From the NCBI GenBank assembly GCA_964399265.1, contig CAYNQF010000061.1, positions 1-16,339 of the forward strand: a stretch of DNA of 16,339 bases, written 5' to 3'. Below the pieces are notes generated by a model, which saw only the letters and a program-made list of their open reading frames with translations, was not told the origin of the DNA and did not search any database. Each line of letters begins with the position of its first letter. The stretch's first letter is position 1. The stretch comes from WJLY01 sp964399265. GTDB lineage: Bacteria; Joyebacterota; Joyebacteria; Joyebacterales; Joyebacteraceae. Below, piece by piece: positions 6,521-12,623 of this stretch. The position numbers and the translations under genes were made by a program.

Positions 6521-6580
6521 GCGGCGTCTCACCGACGCACGCCGCGCAACCCGTCGGCTACGAGGCGCTCCCGGGCGCCT
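6521..6580 (+). other. Two GC hairpins just downstream of the KamA-like gene
   Basis: GCGGCGT (6521-6527) pairs perfectly with ACGCCGC (6539-6545), starting seven bases after the stop codon. AGGCGC (6563-6568) pairs with GCGCCT (6575-6580). Neither has a T-run. They may protect the mRNA 3' end or belong to the termination region; random GC-rich pairing is not excluded. Confidence 0.4.
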
Positions 6581-6585
6581 TATGG

Positions 6586-6620
6586 GCGCGGCGGCCTGAG
6601 GGCCGCCGCGCTCGACGTTT
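6586..6620 (+). terminator. Strong GC hairpin, putative terminator of the KamA-like transcript
   Basis: GCGCGGCGGCC (6586-6596) pairs perfectly with GGCCGCCGCGC (6601-6611) around a TGAG loop, giving an 11-bp GC-only stem. The following CGACGTTT holds only a short T-run, so classic intrinsic termination is uncertain. It is the strongest perfect hairpin in the window and lies 72 bases after the stop. Confidence 0.5.
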
Positions 6621-6651
6621 CCCCCTGTGCAAACCATGAACAGTCCACCCC

Positions 6652-6706
6652 TCCGGACGCTCGCACGGCCCTTGCATCCTGCCACGCGGCAGGCCAAGGC
6701 GTCGGA
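6652..6706 (+). ncRNA. Candidate structured RNA element upstream of the FIST gene
   Basis: A nested fold spans this segment. The apical stem CCTGCC/GGCAGG (6678-6683 with 6688-6693) has a four-base ACGC loop. A middle stem CCTTG/CAAGG (6670-6674 with 6695-6699) lies below it. An outer stem TCC-GACG/CGTC-GGA (6652-6659 with 6700-6706) has one bulged G. This sums to about 18 base pairs. It lies in the 394-base gene-free stretch 6515-6908. I do not recognise a known riboswitch or tRNA. High GC makes chance pairing easy, so this is a candidate only. Confidence 0.25.
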
Positions 6707-6824
6707 CCGCCCCATCCCTCCCGTCGCGCGCTCCTCAGAAGCCCCTTAGATAGGGCCTCCTCTCCGAATGACGCTGGTACGCGTCTTGCTTTGATTCTGG
6801 GCGTAGAGCCATCTGGCAAGGACC

Positions 6825-6842
6825 GCCGGGCCGATGCCCGGC
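6825..6842 (+). promoter_or_regulatory. Hairpin in the FIST gene 5' leader
   Basis: GCCGGGC (6825-6831) and GCCCGGC (6836-6842) form a perfect seven-base stem with loop CGAT, 66 bases before the FIST start codon. No T-run follows, so it is not a terminator. The rest of the gene-free stretch 6515-6908 shows no convincing sigma70 promoter, coding potential or RNA gene beyond the hairpins listed. Confidence 0.3.
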
Positions 6843-6908
6843 CGGAAGCGTGCGCGCGAGTCCCGCCGAACGAACGGCAGCGCGCAGTGGAGAAGGAGAG
6901 GAGAGAAC

Positions 6909-8129
6909 ATGAGGAGTGTCAAGTCAGGCGTCGGCCACGTGGACATGGCCGATTCCAAAGCGGCGGGGACAAAGGCGGCCGAAAGAGCCCTCGCGAACGC
7001 GTCGGCCAACGAGTGCGACCTCGCTCTCGCCTTCTGCGGCGGAAATCACGACCCGATAGCGTTCCTGAAGTCGGTCGAGGACGTCGTAGGTGACGCGACC
7101 CTGATCGGCGGTACGGCGGTCGGCGTGATCTCGAACGAGGCGACCGGCTACGGTGGCTACGAGGCGGGCGTCGCAGTGGTCTCGTCGGACAAAATACGGT
7201 TCGATTCCGTTGCGGTCGGCGGACTGAACGAAGACGAACTCCACGCCGGCGAGGAGCTGGGCAAGCTCCTGGCAGGCAAGAGTGAGGAAGACGCGCAGGC
7301 CATACTGCTCTTCTACGATTCGATCAAGAACCCGCAGCCGCTGGCGGTCAACCTGGCCAGCCGGCTCATCCGCGGGATCGAGAAGGGTCTCGACGGCCCG
7401 CATGCTCCAGTGCTCGGCGGCGGCATGCTTCGCGACTACCAGTGGAGCGGGTCGCACGTGTTCTCCCAGGGCTCCGCGCTGACGCAGCATGCGGTAGGTC
7501 TCGTGATATCGGGCGACTGCTCGGTCCACCACGCCATCAGCCACGGCTGCGAGCCCGCGAGCGACTACCACACGATCACCAGCATAGACGGTCCGGTCGT
7601 GCGGGAACTCGACGGCAGGCCGGCGCTCGACGTGATCGAGGACATCATCGGCAGCGGCGCCGCCAAGGACTGGCAGCAGTATTCGCTCCTTGTGACGCTC
7701 GGCGCCAACTACGGCAACGACCCGTATGGCGACTTCGACGAGAACGAGTACGTGAGCAGGCTCATCGCAGCCGCGAACCCGGACGATGGATCGGTCATCC
7801 TCTTCGAGTCCGACTTCGGACCCGGAGAGAAGGTCCAGGTCATGCGTCGTTCGAACGAGCACATGATATCGTCCGCCAGGACCATGTCGAACAGCGTGCT
7901 CAGGGAGATCGACGGCAAGGAGCCTTTCCTCGGTATCTACGTAGACTGCGCCGGGCGTACCAGCGGCTTCAGCGGGGCGGGCGCCGAGGAGGGTGCGATC
8001 ATCCAGGAGATGATCGGCTCGCGCATGCCTCTTCTTGGTTTCTATTCGGGCGTCGAGATCGCTCCGTTCATGGGCGGTTCGCGCGCGCTCGACTGGACCG
8101 GAGTCCTAATAGTCCTTACGGAGGACTAG
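6909..8129 (+). CDS. FIST domain sensory protein (FIST_N + FIST_C)
   Basis: This 406-residue soluble protein has a FIST_N domain at about 35-218 and a FIST_C domain at about 225-390. FIST_N is recognised from DATLIGGTAVGVISNEATGYGG (63-84) with AVGGL (102-106), the long alternating beta pattern and the GGGMLRD turn (170-176). FIST_C is recognised from EPFLGIYVDCAGR (338-350) and GFYSGVEIAP (377-386). FIST is a ligand-sensing module described from gene neighbourhoods as likely to bind small molecules such as amino acids. No signal peptide or membrane segment is visible. The start at 6909 has AAGGAGAGGAGAG just upstream; an upstream in-frame start near 6834 would add an Arg-rich, non-family sequence. 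The histidine kinase gene begins three bases after the stop, so the two are one operon and FIST is presumably the kinase's sensor partner. Confidence 0.88.
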   Translation: MRSVKSGVGHVDMADSKAAGTKAAERALANASANECDLALAFCGGNHDPIAFLKSVEDVVGDATLIGGTAVGVISNEATGYGGYEAGVAVVSSDKIRFDSVAVGGLNEDELHAGEELGKLLAGKSEEDAQAILLFYDSIKNPQPLAVNLASRLIRGIEKGLDGPHAPVLGGGMLRDYQWSGSHVFSQGSALTQHAVGLVISGDCSVHHAISHGCEPASDYHTITSIDGPVVRELDGRPALDVIEDIIGSGAAKDWQQYSLLVTLGANYGNDPYGDFDENEYVSRLIAAANPDDGSVILFESDFGPGEKVQVMRRSNEHMISSARTMSNSVLREIDGKEPFLGIYVDCAGRTSGFSGAGAEEGAIIQEMIGSRMPLLGFYSGVEIAPFMGGSRALDWTGVLIVLTED

Positions 8130-8132
8130 CAG

Positions 8133-10502
8133 GTGAACGAAGCGGCCGACAGGGCGGAAGACAGGATCGAGGGCCTCGAGAGGCAGGTCAAGGGGCTGCG
8201 CTCGCGCCTGGAAAAACTCGGCGGCGAGGTCGTCAGGGCCGACTACAAGGTCCTGCACCTCACGCAGGAGGTCAGGCGTTCGCGTGAAGCCTTCGAGTTC
8301 CTCACCGGCTTCCAGAACAACATCAGCCGCGCCAGGTCGATCCAGGTGCTCTACAGGATCGCCCTGAAGTCGATCATATCGGAGCTGTGGATGAAGCGCG
8401 CCGTCGTGCTCGAGCTCACGTCGGACGGCGGCGCGCTGCGTCCCGTGGAGTGGCTGGGATATCCCCCGGAGGAACCTCCGCGGAGCATCCGGCTGCCCGA
8501 GGACGCGAGGCTTGCGGCGTCGAAGAACCACGTCGTCAACAGCGACGCTGCGCCGGCGGAGTGGGTCGCCGGGGTGCGCGACAGCCTGTCGATACCGCAC
8601 TTCGTCTGGGTCCCCTCCGCGAGGAACGGCCGCGTGGAGCACGTCCTTGTGGCCGGCACGCTGGTCGAGGATGCCGCACAGGAGCCCAAGCTCACCGACC
8701 ACGACCTCGACCTGTTCGTCTCGGTCGGGGCCATCCTGTGGGTGGGAAGAATGAACCTGACGGTGCGCGACAGGCTCAAGAGGCAGGTCACCTACCAGTC
8801 GCTGCTCCACAGGGTGTCTTCGATGCTGCTCCAGGACTACGACGACCCGACCGCGCGATTCGACGACGTGATATCGCGTGTGGGGACGACGTGGGCGCTC
8901 GACAGGGTGCGCATACTCGCGAGGAGCACCGACGACAACAGACTGGGCGTCTCGACGCACGAGTGGGTCTCAGACGGGACTCAGCCGTGCGCCCGTGGAG
9001 ACGTCTATCCGCTCGAGACGGTCCATCGCTGGAGACAGGCGATGGCCAACGGAGAGACGGTACGGATAGACGCCGTGTCCGCGCTTCCGGATGCGGAGGC
9101 CGAACTTCTGAGACGTGAGGACGTCCGTTCGCTGCTTCTGGTCCCGATCAACGTGCACAGGTCGATCGTCGGCTGGGCGAGCTTCGAACTCTGCTCGCAG
9201 GAGCGGGCGTGGACGCCCGAGGACATACAGCTGCTGGAGGTCATCGGCGGCCTCATCTCGAGGGCAATCGGCCGCGCCAGGGACATCGAGGAGCGCACCC
9301 AGCTCGAGAGCGAGTATCACCACTCGAAGAAGATGGAGGCGATCGGTCAGCTGGCCGGTGGCGTGGCGCACGACTTCAACAATCTGCTCACCGCCATACA
9401 GGGCTACGCTCAGCTCCTGAGCGCCAAGCTGCCCGAGCAGTACAGGGAGATGCCCGGTCTCAAGGAGATCGTGATGGCGACCGAGAAAGCGGCGTCGCTC
9501 ACGAGGCAGCTCCTCACGTTCAGCCGCCGTGACACGGCGACCACGGGCCCCGTGGATGTGAACACCGTCATCTCGGACACGATGAAGCTCCTGAGAAGGA
9601 TGATGGGCGACGGCGTCGAGGTGGAGCTGGACCTGGCCGACGGCCTCGAGACCATCGTCGGGGACGGCCAGCAGATCGGGCAGGTCGTGATGAATCTCGC
9701 GGTGAACGCCCGCGACGCGATGCCGGAGGGCGGCAAGCTCGTCATCTCGACAAAGCAGTACGACGTGTCGGGGCCTCTGGCGCAACGCTTCAGCATCCCG
9801 GGCATCGACCGGACGCAGGTCATCGAGGTGACGGACAGCGGATGCGGCATGGACGCTGAGACGAAGGAGCGCATCTTCGAGCCGTTCTTCACGACGAAGG
9901 GGGTAGGGCACGGCACCGGACTCGGACTCTCGATCGTATTCAGCGTCGTTCGGCGTCACGGCGGGTTCGTCGACGTGACCAGTAGGCCGGGCGAGGGAAC
10001 CACGTTCTCGATATACCTGCCGGTCAGGACACCGGAGCAGGACGCCGAGGAGACCGTAACGGTCGGTTCGCACGTGGGACACGAAACGATCCTCTTGGTC
10101 GAGGACGACGAGTCCGTACGCCGCATGATCACCGAGGTCCTCGAGTCCAGCGGGTACGAAGTGCTCCCGGTCGGGAACGGTCGCGACGCGCTCGACGAGC
10201 TGTCGCAGTCCGGAGACGGCGTCTCCCTCATCATGACGGACATCGTGATGCCGGAGATGAACGGCATCGAGATGTGGACGGAGCTGAACGGCAGAGGGTC
10301 GACGATCCCGGTCATCGCCATGAGCGGCTACCCGGACGCGGCAGAGAACGGAGACCTGCTCGAGGGCGCCGCGCTCTACCTGCGGAAGCCGTTCGGTCCG
10401 GGCGAGATCGCGCGCGCGGTCCGCAAGACGCTCGACGAGCACGCGGCGGCCGGCGGGACCATTCTCGAGAGCCCCGAGACCACCCAGGAACGCCCCAGCT
10501 AG
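8133..10502 (+). CDS. Soluble hybrid histidine kinase: coiled coil, two GAF-like regions, HisKA-HATPase, REC
   Basis: This 789-residue cytosolic sensor kinase starts at GTG with GGAGG eight bases upstream. Residues 5-50 form a charged heptad coiled coil. Two GAF-like regions follow at about 60-205 and 222-382; the second ends in VRSLLLVPINVHRSIVGWASFE and WTPEDIQLLEVIGGLI, the usual GAF finish. The HisKA phosphoacceptor is H413 (GGVAHDFNNLLTAI). The ATPase boxes are N525 (NLAVNARDAM), DSGCGM 568-573, FEPFFTTK 582-589 and GHGTGLGLS 592-600. The C-terminal receiver domain has acidic E657/D658/D659, phosphoacceptor D703 (MTDIVMP), S731 and K752. All catalytic residues are intact, and no transmembrane segment is seen. 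No separate response regulator or phosphotransfer protein is encoded nearby, so the output is unknown. It is predicted to be driven by the FIST protein encoded three bases upstream. Confidence 0.93.
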   Translation: MNEAADRAEDRIEGLERQVKGLRSRLEKLGGEVVRADYKVLHLTQEVRRSREAFEFLTGFQNNISRARSIQVLYRIALKSIISELWMKRAVVLELTSDGGALRPVEWLGYPPEEPPRSIRLPEDARLAASKNHVVNSDAAPAEWVAGVRDSLSIPHFVWVPSARNGRVEHVLVAGTLVEDAAQEPKLTDHDLDLFVSVGAILWVGRMNLTVRDRLKRQVTYQSLLHRVSSMLLQDYDDPTARFDDVISRVGTTWALDRVRILARSTDDNRLGVSTHEWVSDGTQPCARGDVYPLETVHRWRQAMANGETVRIDAVSALPDAEAELLRREDVRSLLLVPINVHRSIVGWASFELCSQERAWTPEDIQLLEVIGGLISRAIGRARDIEERTQLESEYHHSKKMEAIGQLAGGVAHDFNNLLTAIQGYAQLLSAKLPEQYREMPGLKEIVMATEKAASLTRQLLTFSRRDTATTGPVDVNTVISDTMKLLRRMMGDGVEVELDLADGLETIVGDGQQIGQVVMNLAVNARDAMPEGGKLVISTKQYDVSGPLAQRFSIPGIDRTQVIEVTDSGCGMDAETKERIFEPFFTTKGVGHGTGLGLSIVFSVVRRHGGFVDVTSRPGEGTTFSIYLPVRTPEQDAEETVTVGSHVGHETILLVEDDESVRRMITEVLESSGYEVLPVGNGRDALDELSQSGDGVSLIMTDIVMPEMNGIEMWTELNGRGSTIPVIAMSGYPDAAENGDLLEGAALYLRKPFGPGEIARAVRKTLDEHAAAGGTILESPETTQERPS

Positions 10503-10511
10503 GGCGCTTTT
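10491..10511 (+). terminator. Intrinsic terminator overlapping the kinase stop codon
   Basis: CGCCC (10491-10495) pairs with GGGCG (10502-10506) around loop CAGCTA, followed by CTTTT (10507-10511). The TAG stop (10500-10502) runs from the loop into the 3' arm. The stem is short but all GC, and a promoter-like sequence begins four bases later, which fits an operon boundary. Confidence 0.5.
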
Positions 10512-10514
10512 GCC

Positions 10515-10544
10515 TTGACTGGCCCCTCTCTCGCACGCTACTAA
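10515..10544 (+). promoter_or_regulatory. Sigma70-like promoter for the dapB operon
   Basis: TTGACT (10515-10520, five of six to TTGACA) is separated by 18 bases from TACTAA(T) at 10539-10545. It lies directly after the kinase terminator in the only gap (117 bases) between the kinase and dapB, about 75 bases before the dapB start. The -10 match is partial. Confidence 0.5.
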
Positions 10545-10619
10545 TCTCAGATACCATCCTTTCATCTTCGAGACATCGGAGGCTCCGCGTCGGACAGCGA
10601 CTCGGGCCGGGAGGGCATC

Positions 10620-11435
10620 TTGCTGCGCGTGATCGTCAGCGGCATATGCGGCCGCATGGGAACGCTCGTCGCCGGGTCGGTGGTGACGGAGCAGGACATG
10701 GAGCTGGCAGGCGCCGTGGAGATGCCGGGCCACGGGAACGTGGGACGGCGCCTCTGCGAAGTGTGGGGAGAGGGAAGCTCGGAGATCAGAGTGGAGCCCG
10801 GCCTTGAGTCGTTCGGCGCGGGCGACTTCGACGTCATCGTCGACTTCTCCGCTCCTGCCCAGGCCGTCAACTGCGCGGAGCTTGCTAGTTCCACCGGCAG
10901 GGGACTCGTCATAGGAACGACCGGCCTGACCGACCTGCAGCAGGCTCTCGTCCAGGAAGCGTCGAAGAGGTGCCCGGTCGTCGTAGCGCCGAACACCAGC
11001 GTCGGCATGAACGTCCTCTTCGGACTCGTGAGACTAGCGGCCGAGTCCCTCGGGCCCGGTTACGACGTAGAGATCGTCGAGACGCACCACAGAGACAAGC
11101 GCGACGCTCCCAGCGGCACGGCGGACAGACTCGCGAGAGTCGTGGCCGACGCGAGAGGCATCGACGTGGCGCGCGCCGTGGCGTACGGACGCTCGGGAAT
11201 GTCGGAAGGCAGGGCGCCCGACGAGATAGGGCTCCACTCGCTCCGCGGGGGAGCCGTGGCGGGAAGACACGAGGTGTCGTTCATGTCGGGCATCGAGGAG
11301 TTGCGGCTGTACCACGAGGCCTATTCGCGCGAGGCGTTCGCCAGGGGAGCCGTGCGCGCCGTCCGCTACGTCAACGGACGCGCGCCGGGTCTGTACGACA
11401 TGCTCGACGTGCTCGGCCTATCGAAGAGATCATGA
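10620..11435 (+). CDS. dapB: 4-hydroxy-tetrahydrodipicolinate reductase
   Basis: This 271-residue NAD(P)H-dependent cytosolic reductase follows DapA in the diaminopimelate pathway. The N-terminal Rossmann nucleotide loop is GICGRMG (8-14), followed by VDFSAP (74-79), GTTGL (99-103) and APNTSVGMN (123-131). The catalytic segment HHRDKRDAPSGTA (156-168) carries H156 and K160, equivalent to E. coli H159 and K163. The length is normal. The start is probably TTG at 10620, with GGGAGGG four bases upstream (10609-10615); GTG at 10629 would cut into the first beta strand. Its stop overlaps the next gene as ATGA, implying coupling to the transglutaminase-like lipoprotein. It is separated from dapF-dapA by the KamA-like gene and the signalling genes. 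Confidence 0.94.
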   Translation: MLRVIVSGICGRMGTLVAGSVVTEQDMELAGAVEMPGHGNVGRRLCEVWGEGSSEIRVEPGLESFGAGDFDVIVDFSAPAQAVNCAELASSTGRGLVIGTTGLTDLQQALVQEASKRCPVVVAPNTSVGMNVLFGLVRLAAESLGPGYDVEIVETHHRDKRDAPSGTADRLARVVADARGIDVARAVAYGRSGMSEGRAPDEIGLHSLRGGAVAGRHEVSFMSGIEELRLYHEAYSREAFARGAVRAVRYVNGRAPGLYDMLDVLGLSKRS

Positions 11436-12622
11436 AGAACGCGACCAAACCTCTCACAGCGATCATGCTGGCCGCACTCGCGGCGCTGTGCCTCGGGTGT
11501 TCCGACACCGCGTACATGGGCGTCGACCTCCGAGGCTACGTTCCGCGCGGACGGATCCAGGACGTGCGCTCAGCACTCGATATGGCCGGCGACAACGCGA
11601 CCGAGGTGCTCGAGGCGATCACCTCCGCGCCCGAGGAGGACCGGGACGCCATGTCGTTCCTCGTGGCCAACCTGCCGCCGGTCGACCTGGCCACGGCAGA
11701 CGCGGAGTTCCTTCTCGAGAACGTGAGACTCGCCGGGGAAGCACGGGAGCGGTTCTCCTGGGGCGCCTCCGTTCCCGACGACGTCTACCTGGCGTACGTC
11801 CTGCCGCCACGCGTGTCGCAGGAACCGCTCGAGGAGTGGCGGCCGTTCATGCTCGAGCAGCTGACTGGACGACTCGAGGGCATCACTTCGATGGAGGAAG
11901 CGGCCCTGGAGGTCAACAGGTGGTGCGGAGAGCGCGTCGGCTACAGGCCGACGCAGCGGAGGGACCAGGGCGTGTTCGAAACGCTGGCGTCCGGCTACGG
12001 GCGGTGCGAGGAGATGATGATCGTGCACATCTCGGCCCTCCGGAGCGTGTGCATACCCGCCAGGCAGACGTGGACACCGTATTGGGCGACGTCCGACAAC
12101 AACCACGCCTGGACGGAGCTGTGGGTCGACGGCGAGTGGAGGTACGCCGGCGCATGCGAGCCGGCCGATGCGCTCGACAAAGCCTGGTTCACCGACACCG
12201 CGAAGGGGGCCGCCATCGTCCTCTCGTCGGTCTTCGGACCTCCGGCCGAGGGCGACGAGGTGTACAGGGAGGACGAGGGCTTCTCGCTCGTGAACTCGGT
12301 CTCGCGGTACCTCGAGCCGGGCGGGCTCGACGTGGCCGTCGTCAGGGACGGCGCGCCGGCGAAGGACGTGCCGGTGACCGTTTCGGTGTGGAACTTCGGC
12401 GCCCTGCGCGCCGTAGGACGTCAGGACACCGACGACAAGGGCCGCGTCCACTTCACGATGGGCGACGGCACGTATTTCGTCTGCGCAGGCGGGAGCCGGG
12501 AGAGCGCGTGGAACCTCGCCGAGGTGAGTTCCGGCGAGACGACAGAGGCCGAGCTGGAACTCGCGGGCGGCACGCCGTTCGACGCATCGTTCAGGCTGAA
12601 CTACGACACCGATGGGGAGTGA
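11432..12622 (+). CDS. Transglutaminase-like lipoprotein, catalytic residues present
   Basis: This is a predicted envelope lipoprotein of 396 residues. The signal peptide ends in LCLGC (19-23), making C23 the lipidation site. A helical region (about 40-150, with FLVANLPPVDLA and VLPPRV) precedes a transglutaminase-like papain-fold core. That core has C192 (SGYGRCEEMM), H225 (NNHAWTELWVDGEW) and, at the usual Asp position, E243 in GACEP. A beta-sandwich resembling a carboxypeptidase-regulatory domain covers about 298-378. This layout, including GACEP...AWF, resembles a Bacteroidetes transglutaminase-like family that I recall but cannot name precisely. The role could be peptide bond hydrolysis or cross-linking at the cell surface; this is an inference. 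The ATG overlaps the dapB stop by four bases and has only a weak Shine-Dalgarno, implying translational coupling. The next gene is a diverged paralogue. Confidence 0.85.
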   Translation: MKNATKPLTAIMLAALAALCLGCSDTAYMGVDLRGYVPRGRIQDVRSALDMAGDNATEVLEAITSAPEEDRDAMSFLVANLPPVDLATADAEFLLENVRLAGEARERFSWGASVPDDVYLAYVLPPRVSQEPLEEWRPFMLEQLTGRLEGITSMEEAALEVNRWCGERVGYRPTQRRDQGVFETLASGYGRCEEMMIVHISALRSVCIPARQTWTPYWATSDNNHAWTELWVDGEWRYAGACEPADALDKAWFTDTAKGAAIVLSSVFGPPAEGDEVYREDEGFSLVNSVSRYLEPGGLDVAVVRDGAPAKDVPVTVSVWNFGALRAVGRQDTDDKGRVHFTMGDGTYFVCAGGSRESAWNLAEVSSGETTEAELELAGGTPFDASFRLNYDTDGE

Positions 12623-12623
12623 G

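Noticed and set aside
6612..6908. tRNA or small protein gene in the gap before FIST
   Set aside because: No T-arm-like GTTCGA box with cloverleaf pairing was found, and short frames on either strand lack ribosome binding sites and recognisable composition.
10503..10619. Lysine riboswitch upstream of dapB (also considered upstream of dapF)
   Set aside because: The 117-base gap is too short for the roughly 170-base lysine aptamer and shows no matching multi-helix core; dapF has no upstream gap at all.
8970..10733. A 587-codon open frame on the minus strand across the histidine kinase
   Set aside because: It is antisense to a kinase with intact motifs, has Arg/His/Asp-rich composition typical of reversed GC-rich coding DNA, and shows no domain. 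Similar long antisense frames opposite xerC, argF, dapA, the KamA-like gene and proS are rejected for the same reason.
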